A stretch of 16,175 bases of DNA from an uncultured Archangium sp. (GTDB lineage: Bacteria > Myxococcota > Myxococcia > Myxococcales > Myxococcaceae): contig CAMLFP010000089.1 of NCBI GenBank assembly GCA_946479335.1, positions 1 to 16,175 of the forward strand, written 5' to 3'. Positions 1 through 7,647 of the stretch are shown in pieces. Under the pieces are notes generated by a model. It made no database searches, was not told where the DNA came from, and saw only the letters and a list, made by a program, of their open reading frames with translations. Within the stretch, counting starts at the first letter, position 1. Every line of letters begins with the position of its first letter. The translations under genes and the position numbers were made by a program.

Positions 1-1007
1 AGGTACTTGAGCTCGTTGGCCGACGCGTCGATGACCGCGATGCCGTAGCCCTCGGTGGCGTCCCACGCGACCGACGGGCCGGTCTGGGTGTTGGGCACGC
101 CGAAGATGACGGCGGCCGCGGTCCACGTGCCGTCGGTGTTTCGCCGGGTGAAGACCACGCCCGCGCCATCGCCGGCCGCGGAGCCCTGAATCTGATCTGA
201 CACCACCGCGGGCTGATCATCAGCGCCGATGGTCATGTGCTGGTGACCGCCCCACGCCTTCTTGTCGTCGCCGCCGGCCTTGAGGCACACCGGCGTGGTG
301 GGCGGGAGGCTGGTGCCCTCCCAGAGCTCCATGTCGGAGGCCGCCCAATCTTGCTGGGGGAACTGGCCCTGATGCACGTCGCGGTAGCTCAGGTAGTACT
401 TGCCGGCGCTGTCGAAGGCCGACGCGGGCCACAGGCCGACGACCTCGCCGGAGCCGCTGGTGGTCGCCGCGCACTCGCCGGTGTTGTCGTTGCTGTGCAC
501 CGCGACGACCGACTCGGTCCACGTGCCGGCGTTGCGGCGGCTGATGGCCGCGTCGCTCTGGTACCAGAAGATGGAGGTCGCCAGATCAGGCGCGCCGCCG
601 AGGTAGCCGACGACGGGCTCGCCATTGGCCGGGTCGAACGCCAGCGTCAGGCCGACGAAGCGCTGCACGGTGGTGATCTTCTCCGGCGTGGAGACGACGC
701 CCTGTTTCCACTCGACGTACTTCAAGTCGTAGTCGGGCGTGGCGCCGCCGTCGGTGCCGGTCGTGTTGGTGCCGGCGGGCGTGTAGTACGCGACGCCCAC
801 GCGCTCGGCGACCGGGTCGGTGGCGATCGCGAAGAACGTCGCGTCGCGCGCCGTGCCGTCGAGCTCGGTCACCACGAAGGGCGAAGCGCCCGTGCCTCCG
901 CCGGAGCCGCCGCCTTTTCCGCCGCCGGTGCCTCCGTCGTTCTCAGGGCCCGGAGGGCAGGCCACCAACAGCAACGTCACCAGCGTCACGAGTGCAATGC
1001 GAGTCAT
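1..1007 (-). CDS. Secreted lipoprotein with Gly-rich linker and propeller-like body (3' partial)
   Basis: The minus strand is open from an ATG at 1007 to the window edge (335 codons), so the C-terminus is missing. The first residues form a lipoprotein signal peptide: a short Thr-Arg n-region, a Val/Leu/Thr core and the lipobox LVAC with Cys17. A flexible linker of Gly triplets (about residues 24-40) follows. The rest is a beta-rich body with recurring strand-turn units around VGVAYYTP, VVGYLGG and YYLSYRD. This resembles the sialidase/BNR-like propellers found in many myxobacterial lipoproteins, but no catalytic motif is visible, so the fold is an inference. The start is supported by the signal peptide; there is no clear Shine-Dalgarno sequence. 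The gene diverges from the oxidoreductase operon across 120 bp. No specific function can be assigned. Confidence 0.8.
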   Translation of the reverse strand, partial: MTRIALVTLVTLLLVACPPGPENDGGTGGGKGGGSGGGTGASPFVVTELDGTARDATFFAIATDPVAERVGVAYYTPAGTNTTGTDGGATPDYDLKYVEWKQGVVSTPEKITTVQRFVGLTLAFDPANGEPVVGYLGGAPDLATSIFWYQSDAAISRRNAGTWTESVVAVHSNDNTGECAATTSGSGEVVGLWPASAFDSAGKYYLSYRDVHQGQFPQQDWAASDMELWEGTSLPPTTPVCLKAGGDDKKAWGGHQHMTIGADDQPAVVSDQIQGSAAGDGAGVVFTRRNTDGTWTAAAVIFGVPNTQTGPSVAWDATEGYGIAVIDASANELKY

Positions 1008-1045
1008 GGGAGCGCGGCATCGTAGCCAATCCACGCGGCGTGACG

Positions 1046-1079
1046 ACTGTGGAGGACAGTCCACGTCATGGGGTGGACT
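1046..1079. promoter_or_regulatory. Overlapping inverted repeats in a divergent intergenic region (candidate operator)
   Basis: The 120-bp gap between divergent starts at 1007 and 1128 holds two abutting dyads. ACTGT-N5-ACAGT covers 1046-1060. AGTCCAC-N8-GTGGACT covers 1058-1064 and 1073-1079. Such dyads are typical of dimeric regulator sites, and both divergent genes would be in reach. No convincing sigma-70 hexamer pair was recognised, so the role is inferred only from symmetry and position. Confidence 0.3.
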
Positions 1080-1127
1080 TCCCTCCGCTTGCAATGGCGT
1101 CGGGGTGGGTGACACTCCGCACCCTCG

Positions 1128-1763
1128 ATGAGTGACGATTTCTCCCGCCGCGTTTTCGTGCGCCGTGTCGCGATGGTGGGCGGCGGTACGGTGTTGCTGG
1201 GCGCCGCGTGCAAGCGCGACCCGAAGCCCGACGCCGGCGCGCCGGTCAGGCCCGAGGTGCCCATCACCTCGCACCGCAGCTTCACCAACGCCGAGTGGCT
1301 GACGTTGTGCGCGGCGGTCGACCGCATGATCCCCCACGACGAAGACCCCGGCGCGCTCGACGCCAACGTGCCGGAGTTCATCGATCGCATGCTGCAGACG
1401 CCGGAGCTGCCGCAGATGAAGACCAACTTCGCGCCCGGCCTCAACGCGCTCGATCGCCGCGCGCGCCGCATGTTCAACAAGCCGTTTCACGAAGCGACGG
1501 CCGCGCAGCAAGACGAGCTGCTCGCCATCTTCAAGGACTCGCCCGAGAAGAGCGGCGAGGCGCGCTGGTACGAGATGCTCACCGTGCTGACGATGGAGGG
1601 CTTCCTCGGCGACCCCAGCTACGGCGGCAACAAGGACGAAGCCGGGTGGAACCTCGTCGGCTTCAAGCTGGTCGGCCGCAACGTGAAGGGCGACCCGAAG
1701 CCGCCCTACGACGGCAGCCAGAAGTTGCATCAACTCGTCTGCGGCGGCGGGAAGGGCTGCTGA
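1128..1763 (+). CDS. Gluconate 2-dehydrogenase subunit 3 family protein (Tat-exported small subunit)
   Basis: The 211-residue product matches the small (gamma) subunit of membrane-associated FAD sugar/alcohol dehydrogenases. In characterised relatives this subunit carries the Tat signal and escorts the folded flavoprotein across the inner membrane. Residues 6-11 (SRRVFV) form a twin-arginine motif, followed by a Gly/Val/Leu core ending near GAAC; Cys28 might be lipidated, but the lipobox is poor. Family landmarks are FTNAEW (52-57), VDRMIPHDEDPGA (64-76), VPEFIDRML (81-89) and GDPSYGGNKDEAGW (161-174). The C-terminus CGGGKGC is unusual. The start is the ATG that gives the full Tat motif; no strong ribosome site is seen. 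The stop codon overlaps the next start by one base (TGATG), so the two genes are very probably co-translated. Confidence 0.88.
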   Translation: MSDDFSRRVFVRRVAMVGGGTVLLGAACKRDPKPDAGAPVRPEVPITSHRSFTNAEWLTLCAAVDRMIPHDEDPGALDANVPEFIDRMLQTPELPQMKTNFAPGLNALDRRARRMFNKPFHEATAAQQDELLAIFKDSPEKSGEARWYEMLTVLTMEGFLGDPSYGGNKDEAGWNLVGFKLVGRNVKGDPKPPYDGSQKLHQLVCGGGKGC

Positions 1764-3409
1764 TGCCGAACGACGTGGTGGACGTGTGCATCGTCGGCTC
1801 CGGTGCGGGTGGTGCGCCGCTCGCGCTCGAGCTGGGGAAAGCCGGCTTCAAGGTCGTCGTGTTGGAGAAGGGCGCCTGGTACCGGCAAGACGAGTTCGTG
1901 CACGACGAGATCCTCAACTCGCGGCGCAACTTCTTCATGCCCCTGCCGTGGGACGAGCCCCACCTCTGGCGTCTCGGGCCCGATCAACCGTTCACGCGCA
2001 GCAACGAAGCGTGGACCGCGAACTGCGTCGGCGGCGGCACCGTGCACATGAGCGGGTATTTCTACCGGCTCAAGCCCGTCGACTTCCGCCAGAAGACCGA
2101 GCTCGGCGCGCCGAAGGGCAGCAACGTCGTCGACTGGCCCATCAGCTACGCCGACCTCGCGCCGTATTACGACAAGGCCGAGGTGGAGCTGGGCGTCAGC
2201 GGCAACGCGGTGCCGCACCCGTTCCTCGAGCCGCGCAAGGGCAACTACCCGCTGCCGCCGCTCACCGAGCACCCCATCGCGCAGGAGATCGACAAGGCCG
2301 CGAAGTCGCTCGGGTGGCACGCCATCCCCACGGCGCGCGGCATCGCCAGCCGCGAGTACCGCGGCCGCGGCGCGTGCGTGTACTGCTCGCTGTGCGGGAG
2401 CTACGGCTGCGAACACGGCGCCAAGAGCAGCACGCTGGCGGCGCTGATCCCCGCGGCGGTGAACACCGGCAACGTCGAGGTGCGCCCGAAGTGCATGGCG
2501 GTGGAGATCACCGTCGACAAGAAGGGCGACGCGAAGAGCGTGGTGTACCTCGACGCGAACGGCGTGCGGCAAGAGCAGGAGGCCCGCGTCATCGTCTCGT
2601 CGTGCACCGCGGTGGAGAGCGCGCGGTTGCTGCTCAACTCCGTGTCGTCACGCTTCCCCGCGGGGCTGGCGAACAACAACGGGCTGGTCGGCAAGAACCT
2701 GCTGTTCTCGAGCTTCGGTCAGTCGAAGGCCACGTTCGCAGCGAAGAAGTTCGAGTGGCTCGACAGCCCGATGCCCTTCATCAACCGCAGCGTGCAGGAC
2801 TTCTACGTGATGCCCGACGAGCGCTTCGGCTTCCGCAAGGGCGGCACGCTCGGCTTCATGTGGCAGCACCCCAACCCGATCTTCGCGGCCGTGGGCCTCG
2901 CGGGCAAAGGCGAGCGCGGCGTCTTCGGCAAGGCGCTCAAGGACAAGCTGCGCGCGTACCGCGACTCCAAGATCCTCGAGTTCGAGATCTACGGCGAGTT
3001 CCTCTCGAACGACGACACGTACGTGGGCGTCGACTCGCACGTGAAAGACAAGTTCGGCCTGCCGGTCGCGGCCATCACCGTGAAGCGCCACCCCACTGAC
3101 TTCGCGATGACGAAGTTCCTCGTCGAGCGCGGCGAGGAGGTGCTCTCGCAGCTCCAGCCCGATCGCCTCGAGCGCGTCGGCGTCGCGGGTGAGACCACCA
3201 TTCTGCAGGGCGGCACCTGCCGCTTCGGCAAGGACCCCGCCACCAGCGTGCTCGACCCCGACTGCCGCGCGCACGCGGTGAAGAACCTCTACGTGGTCGA
3301 CGGCAGCTTCATGCCCACCTCGGGCGGCGTGCCGGTCACGTTGACCATCGCCGCCAACTCCTTCCGCGTGGCCGACAAGCTGATCGCCCGCCTCAAGAAG
3401 GGGCTGTGA
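1763..3409 (+). CDS. FAD-dependent GMC-family oxidoreductase, catalytic subunit
   Basis: The 548-residue flavoprotein is expected to oxidise an alcohol or sugar in the periplasm; the substrate is unknown. GSGAGG (12-17) is the Rossmann ADP-binding loop, followed by the acidic strand end VVVLEKG. CVGGGT near residue 90 and the C-terminal NLYVVDGSFMPTSGG are GMC landmarks. Residues 205-216 hold the cluster CxxCxxCxxxxC. Cysteines at an equivalent place bind a [3Fe-4S] cluster in the FAD glucose dehydrogenase of Burkholderia cepacia, so an Fe-S relay is plausible here. The active-site pair looks changed: Leu481 stands where HxxGT is usual and Pro524 where Asn or His is usual. The ATG at 1763 overlaps the upstream stop and gives the correct N-terminus; in-frame sequence further upstream is antisense-like read-through. 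There is no signal peptide, which fits hitch-hiker export with the small subunit. No cytochrome subunit gene follows. Confidence 0.93.
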   Translation: MPNDVVDVCIVGSGAGGAPLALELGKAGFKVVVLEKGAWYRQDEFVHDEILNSRRNFFMPLPWDEPHLWRLGPDQPFTRSNEAWTANCVGGGTVHMSGYFYRLKPVDFRQKTELGAPKGSNVVDWPISYADLAPYYDKAEVELGVSGNAVPHPFLEPRKGNYPLPPLTEHPIAQEIDKAAKSLGWHAIPTARGIASREYRGRGACVYCSLCGSYGCEHGAKSSTLAALIPAAVNTGNVEVRPKCMAVEITVDKKGDAKSVVYLDANGVRQEQEARVIVSSCTAVESARLLLNSVSSRFPAGLANNNGLVGKNLLFSSFGQSKATFAAKKFEWLDSPMPFINRSVQDFYVMPDERFGFRKGGTLGFMWQHPNPIFAAVGLAGKGERGVFGKALKDKLRAYRDSKILEFEIYGEFLSNDDTYVGVDSHVKDKFGLPVAAITVKRHPTDFAMTKFLVERGEEVLSQLQPDRLERVGVAGETTILQGGTCRFGKDPATSVLDPDCRAHAVKNLYVVDGSFMPTSGGVPVTLTIAANSFRVADKLIARLKKGL

Positions 3410-3412
3410 GTG

Positions 3413-3892
3413 TCACTGCAAGTCTTTGAGGCGCAGCGGCAGCACGTCGATCTTCATCAGGTAGCTGGCGCGGGCGTCGCTCTCGACGTCGATCAGGTGA
3501 TCGCCCACGCCCGACAGCTCGGCGCTGCGCGCGACCCAGCCGTTCTGTTGATTCTCGTTCACGAAGGCCTTGCCGGTGAGCTCCACGCGCGTGCGCGAGC
3601 CGCAGCTGTCTTCGAAGAAGTTGAAGGTGGTCGTCTCACCCTGGCCGCCGGTGTCGAAGAGCATCATCGTCACCGTGACCTCCGAGGGCTCGAAGAGCTG
3701 GATGCCGACTTTGTTGGCGCCCGGGAAGCGGCCCTCGACGTAGCTCTGATCTCCGAGGAAACAGCCGACCGTCGTGTCGCAGACGTTCCACGTGCCGTTG
3801 CAGTCGTCGGCGATGCGGGTGCCGATGAACTGTTGGCGAATGTCGCAGCCGCTCGCCAGCGCCACGACCGCCCCACCGAGCACCAGCCTCAC
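3413..3892 (-). CDS. Small Cys-containing lipoprotein, unknown function
   Basis: The product has 159 residues. The chosen GTG start at 3892 gives a compact lipoprotein signal (MRLVLGGAVVALASGC, Cys16), and GGGGGA lies about 11 bases upstream as a ribosome site. An in-frame ATG at 3931 would add 13 hydrophilic residues and lacks a ribosome site, so it is less likely. The mature part is beta-rich, with four further Cys (31, 38, 44, 97) that could form disulphides. It includes KVGIQLFEPSEVTVTMMLFD, which resembles the strands of a jelly-roll or pre-peptidase-type sandwich. No family was recognised. The gene ends 3 bp from the stop of the convergent GMC gene, so there is no room for a terminator between them. 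Confidence 0.8.
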   Translation of the reverse strand: MRLVLGGAVVALASGCDIRQQFIGTRIADDCNGTWNVCDTTVGCFLGDQSYVEGRFPGANKVGIQLFEPSEVTVTMMLFDTGGQGETTTFNFFEDSCGSRTRVELTGKAFVNENQQNGWVARSAELSGVGDHLIDVESDARASYLMKIDVLPLRLKDLQ

Positions 3893-3929
3893 CCACGATG
3901 ATTTCCCCCATGAAGAGAGGAACGAAACC

Positions 3930-4409
3930 ATGAAGCGCATGAGCATCATTGCAACGTTGATTGTGGCCGGTTTCACCGCGTGCGACCAGAAGGGACGCAC
4001 CTGTGACGGCGACACGCTGGAGTCGACGCCCACCATCTGCCCCAACGACGACGTGGTGCGCTTCGGCGCGTATGTGGGGAGCGCCCCCCAGAAGACGCTG
4101 GTGCTCTCGAACCAGTCGACCGCGAACCTCGACGTCTCGCAGGTCAGCTTGAGCGGCGGCTCGCCGTTCAGCCTCAAGACCTCGGAGACCATCCCCGCCA
4201 GCATCGCGGGCAACAAGTACCTCCTGGTGAACGTCATCTTCGCGCCCGAGGCGCCGGGCTACTTCCAGTCGACGCTCACCGTGAAGAGCAACGCGCAGAA
4301 GTGCGCGTGGGTCGACGGCGGCGTGCCCTCCGACTGCGGCGAGGTGACCTTCGCCGTCTCGGGCTGCGGCGTGCAGCCTGACGCCGGCGCCCCGGCCGAG
4401 TGCCCGTAA
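3930..4409 (+). CDS. Small lipoprotein with choice-of-anchor-D (ASH-like) beta domain
   Basis: The product has 159 residues. The ATG at 3930 is preceded by AGAGAGGAA at a good distance. Residues 1-18 form a lipoprotein signal with FTAC (Cys18). Residues about 53-120 match the choice-of-anchor-D/ASH-like immunoglobulin fold: KTLVLSNQSTANLDVSQVSL, then a Ser/Gly-rich turn, then VIFAPEAPGYFQSTLTVKSN. Such domains occur in surface and periplasmic adhesive proteins. Several Cys (25, 37, 125, 136, 146, 158) suggest disulphides after export. It starts only 37 bp from the divergent lipoprotein start at 3892. Function is unknown. Confidence 0.85.
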   Translation: MKRMSIIATLIVAGFTACDQKGRTCDGDTLESTPTICPNDDVVRFGAYVGSAPQKTLVLSNQSTANLDVSQVSLSGGSPFSLKTSETIPASIAGNKYLLVNVIFAPEAPGYFQSTLTVKSNAQKCAWVDGGVPSDCGEVTFAVSGCGVQPDAGAPAECP

Positions 4410-4471
4410 CGACACCGCCTCACCTGTCGGATTCTTGATCGGCACGGCGAGGAGGCGTCTCATGGAGGAAC

Positions 4472-5380
4472 GTGAGCGGCCCGAAGAAATCTCCCGCGCC
4501 CGCGCGGGCCGAAGTGCCCTCTGGCACCGTGCCCGCGCGGCCGAGTTCGCTCGACAGCGGCTCCCACCGCTCGCTGCCGCAGGTGACGCCCAGCACGCCG
4601 TTTCAGGGCGGCGCGCCGTCTCCCAATGAGCAACCCGCGCGCGCGGCGGCGCCGGAGTGGCGCGAGCGCCCGGCCACTCCCCACGGGCCCGGAATCCCCG
4701 CGCTCGATCTGGCGACCGTACCGATGATGAAGACGCCCGCGCCGGTCGCCGCGCATCAGGCGTCGTCGAACCCTCCCGCGCCGCGCACCTTGCCGCGCGA
4801 CATGCTGGTGACCCAGCCGGGCACCCCCGGCCCCTTCCTCCCGCAGCCACCGAAGCCGGCCGCCGCGCCCGCGCCGCGCGCCCCCGCGCAGGCCCCGGTG
4901 TTCGCGTCGCCGTCGTTCGAAGACCTGCCGGAGACCGCCGCGCCGCCCGCGCGCCTCCGCTGTGTCGCCGCGTGGTGCATCGACGCCCTCTGCATCGTGG
5001 GGTTGCTCGCGGGCTTGCTGGCGGTGGTGACGCCCTCGGCCTTCGGCGAGCTGCGCCTCGTGCTGGCCAGTCGCCCCAGCGGGACCGAGTGGGCGCAGCA
5101 GTTCGTGCCGGTGCTCGCGGCCGGCGCGCTCATCGGCTTCATCTACGTCGCGTTCTTCGGCTTCGCGGCCGGTGGAGTGTCTCCGGGTCGCGGGCTCGCC
5201 GGGCTCCGGCTGGTCGACGGCACGGGTGAGGCGCCGGGGCCGATCCGCTCGGTGCTTCGCGCGGCGCTCTCGTTGCTCTCCTTCGCGCTCGGCGCGCTGG
5301 GCTTCGTGCTGGCGCTGGTGACGCCGCGCCGCCAGACGCTGCACGATCTCCTGTCGGGGACGGCGCCGGTTCGTCGCTGA
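4472..5380 (+). CDS. RDD-family membrane protein with long Pro/Ala-rich N-terminus
   Basis: The product has 302 residues. Residues 1-160 are a disordered Pro/Ala/Ser-rich segment, probably cytoplasmic. Residues 161-302 form an RDD domain: RLRCVAAWCIDALCIV (Arg and Asp in the first membrane span, Asp171), a second span about 211-235, the motif SPGRGLAGLRLVDG, a third span about 262-283 and a closing RRQTLHDLL. RDD proteins are small inner-membrane proteins, some linked to ion transport; no substrate can be assigned here. The GTG start follows GGAGGAA very closely (3 bases after GGAGG), which is tight. An alternative is an ATG in another frame at 4462, whose 55-codon frame looks non-coding. The gene converges with the lipoprotein operon. 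Confidence 0.85.
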   Translation: MSGPKKSPAPARAEVPSGTVPARPSSLDSGSHRSLPQVTPSTPFQGGAPSPNEQPARAAAPEWRERPATPHGPGIPALDLATVPMMKTPAPVAAHQASSNPPAPRTLPRDMLVTQPGTPGPFLPQPPKPAAAPAPRAPAQAPVFASPSFEDLPETAAPPARLRCVAAWCIDALCIVGLLAGLLAVVTPSAFGELRLVLASRPSGTEWAQQFVPVLAAGALIGFIYVAFFGFAAGGVSPGRGLAGLRLVDGTGEAPGPIRSVLRAALSLLSFALGALGFVLALVTPRRQTLHDLLSGTAPVRR

Positions 5381-5382
5381 GC

Positions 5383-5421
5383 CGCAGCTCCGCCCGAGGT
5401 CGGCGCGCCTCGACCGCTGCG
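5383..5421. terminator. GC-rich hairpin between convergent genes (possible bidirectional terminator)
   Basis: The 43-bp convergent gap contains nested complementary arms. CGCAGC (5383-5388) pairs with GCTGCG (5416-5421), and GGTCG (5398-5402) pairs with CGACC (5411-5415), with a 9-base bulge on the left side. There is no T-run on either strand, so this is only a weak terminator candidate. Confidence 0.25.
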
Positions 5422-5423
5422 CG

Positions 5424-7628
5424 TCAGGGCGCGAAGCCGCAGACGCCGGCGTCGGAGCCCGGGCAGCTGAACGGCGCGATGCTCTGCGTGATGCGGTAGT
5501 TGAGCGGGTTGTTCTCGGTGCGGTGCAGCGCGGAGACGTTGATGAAGTACGCGCCCGGCGCGAGCCGCGCACCCGTGAAGCACTCGCAGCCGACCGGCAG
5601 CGCGGTGACGGTGGTGCTGCTCGCCGTGGAGGTCTTCGAGAACAGCGGCACGGCGTTCGAGAAGCTCTGCACCGTGTACCAGGGCGCGAGATCCTGGCTG
5701 CTGTACGCGAACACGCGGCGCGCCTCGCCGGTGCAGATGCCGCCGTCGATGGCCGAGCCGAGCGCGGTGCAGAACACCAGCTCGAGCCCCAGCTCGCCCG
5801 GAGGCGCGGTGCCGCCGTCGACGTGCATCAGCTCCCACGAGACGTTCCACGTCTGGTCGGTCGTCGCGGTGACGTTGAACTGGAAGAGGTCTTGATCGGT
5901 GGTGACGGCGTCGTAGTCGCCGCGGGCGCGCAGGCCGTCTGACGACGAGAAGTACTCCTGCCCGTCATTGAGGAACTTGCCGTAGCCGTAGCTGAGCTGA
6001 CCGGTCGCGACCGAGGGCGTACCGGAGACCGCCAGCGTCTCGGGCCCGAGCACGCGCGCGGCCTCGTCGGCGTCATCGCGCCACTCGACCGTCAGCGTGT
6101 AGTCGCGATCGTCGGCGTACTTGCGCTCGCCCACGCCCTGGTCGCGGAAGACGATGAGGTACGTGTTGGCCTGGCCCGTGGTGACGGGGATGGCGCCGGT
6201 GAGGTTGCGCAGGTTGGTGATGCGCGGGAGCTCCTCTTCGCGGTGCGCCCACAGGCACTGCGGCGGCGAGTTGGTGTCGCAGAACGAGTCGAGGAACGAG
6301 GTGGTGCCGTCGCCGCTCCGCGGGCACACCGCGCGGTTGGTCTTGCAGTTGGTCACCTGATCTTCCGTCGTCGCGCCCACCGTCACCGTCGACACGAGGT
6401 TGATCTCCCGGTTGGGCGTGGTGGTCAGCGGGTCGAAGCGGCCGCCGCTGGTGGCGGCGGTGACGCTGTAGCGCAGCGTCGAAGGCGTGGCGTGGGAGGG
6501 CAGGGTGAAGGTGAACCACTCCTCGTCGGCCACGTACGACAGCTTGCCCGACACCGTCGCGGTGCTGTTCGCGCTCAGGGTCAGCGACTTCGCCGTCATC
6601 GCCGTGTCGTTGGGCTCCTGCGTGTCGAGGTCGGGCATCAGCCGCACCTCGACGCTGTACTGCACACGGAGATCGCCGTTGATGGCGGTGGTGTCATTGG
6701 GCGCGTGGTACGGCTGCACCTTGAGCTGGTACGCGCCCGTCATGGCCGCGAGCCGCGCAGTGGCGAGGTCGATCGGCAGGTACGCGTTCGCCATGTGCCC
6801 CTCGCTGATGGGCGTGCCCGCGGGGTCGTACAGCGTGTACGCCAGCTGGTACGGCGGCGGCGGGTTGGTCGGGTGGTCACCCACCTCGGTGATGTGCGCG
6901 TAGATGATCTGCCGCGACGAGCCGCTCACCGAGAACTCGTAGAGGTCGACGTCGTCCGTCGTCGCGAGGTAGCCCGTCTCCGTGCCCTGTTGGCCGCTGC
7001 TCCCCGCCGCGAGCGCGATGGTGGTGGGCGTGGTGTCGTTGGGCTCGTTGACGTCGGGGTTCTCCTGCACCTCGACGTAGAGGCCGTAGGTGCCGCGGTT
7101 GTCGAAGCGCAGCTGCGCGCCGCCCTCGTCCTTCGCCAGCACGTACAGCTTCGTGTTCGACTCCGCGAACGGGAAGATGATGTCGACCGGCTTGGGCGCC
7201 GCGCCGCCGACGTGGTGATCGACCGCGGCCGCCAGCGAGGTGAGCCCGCTGCCGCCCTCACGCAACACGTTGAGCTGGAAGTTCACCGCCGTCTGCGTCG
7301 CCTGGTAGCCGCCGTTGATGTGCACCAGCGAGCGCGGCGTCAGCGCCGGGAGTTGCGCGACGTACCAGTCTTGATCGACCCCGCCGTCGAGCATCTTCGA
7401 GATGTACACCCCGTCTTTGCGCACCGGCGCCGCGCCACCGGAGGTGACGGTGAGCGCGCAGTGCGTGGGGTCAGCGTCGGCCTCCGCCTGCGAGTTGCAG
7501 AAGTCGGGCGGCGGGCCGCCCGCGTCGCAGCCGGCCTCGTTGCCGGTGACGCACTCCGTGGAGGGGGGCGGGCAGGCCATGAGGCCGAGCGCCGCGAACG
7601 ACGCGCAGATGACGAGTGAGGGGCGCAT
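5424..7628 (-). CDS. Large surface lipoprotein with PPC-like (pre-peptidase C-terminal) repeats
   Basis: The product has 734 residues. The signal ends in LMAC (Cys19), giving an outer-membrane lipoprotein. The body carries repeated PPC-like beta-sandwich units, marked by EPND openings (195-198 and 338-341) and by D-x-D/E-W/L-Y/F strands: DQDWY (85), DVDLYEF (226), DEEWFTF (368) and DQDLFQF (578). The first three are spaced about 141 residues apart. PPC domains normally flank secreted enzymes or bind surfaces, but no catalytic domain is seen, so a structural or binding role is inferred. Cys pairs occur at 428/435, 450/458 and 681/683. The start lies 19 bases after the upstream VWA lipoprotein stop, so it is probably the last gene of the same operon. 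No clear ribosome site is visible before the ATG. Confidence 0.87.
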   Translation of the reverse strand: MRPSLVICASFAALGLMACPPPSTECVTGNEAGCDAGGPPPDFCNSQAEADADPTHCALTVTSGGAAPVRKDGVYISKMLDGGVDQDWYVAQLPALTPRSLVHINGGYQATQTAVNFQLNVLREGGSGLTSLAAAVDHHVGGAAPKPVDIIFPFAESNTKLYVLAKDEGGAQLRFDNRGTYGLYVEVQENPDVNEPNDTTPTTIALAAGSSGQQGTETGYLATTDDVDLYEFSVSGSSRQIIYAHITEVGDHPTNPPPPYQLAYTLYDPAGTPISEGHMANAYLPIDLATARLAAMTGAYQLKVQPYHAPNDTTAINGDLRVQYSVEVRLMPDLDTQEPNDTAMTAKSLTLSANSTATVSGKLSYVADEEWFTFTLPSHATPSTLRYSVTAATSGGRFDPLTTTPNREINLVSTVTVGATTEDQVTNCKTNRAVCPRSGDGTTSFLDSFCDTNSPPQCLWAHREEELPRITNLRNLTGAIPVTTGQANTYLIVFRDQGVGERKYADDRDYTLTVEWRDDADEAARVLGPETLAVSGTPSVATGQLSYGYGKFLNDGQEYFSSSDGLRARGDYDAVTTDQDLFQFNVTATTDQTWNVSWELMHVDGGTAPPGELGLELVFCTALGSAIDGGICTGEARRVFAYSSQDLAPWYTVQSFSNAVPLFSKTSTASSTTVTALPVGCECFTGARLAPGAYFINVSALHRTENNPLNYRITQSIAPFSCPGSDAGVCGFAP

Positions 7629-7647
7629 GGGTGTCTTCGGTGAAGGG

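Noticed and set aside
1208..1762. Upstream extension of the GMC reading frame
   Set aside because: It overlaps the small-subunit gene in another frame, and its translation is Arg-rich nonsense. The GSGAGG nucleotide-binding motif fits a start at 1763.
3893..4237. Extension of the minus-strand lipoprotein gene to an upstream start at 4237
   Set aside because: It would run antisense through most of the plus-strand choice-of-anchor-D lipoprotein and bury the signal peptide.
4462..4629. Short frame from an ATG with a good GGAGG spacing
   Set aside because: The 55-codon product is Arg/Ala-rich without features and overlaps the RDD gene start. It could still be a leader peptide, but nothing supports that.
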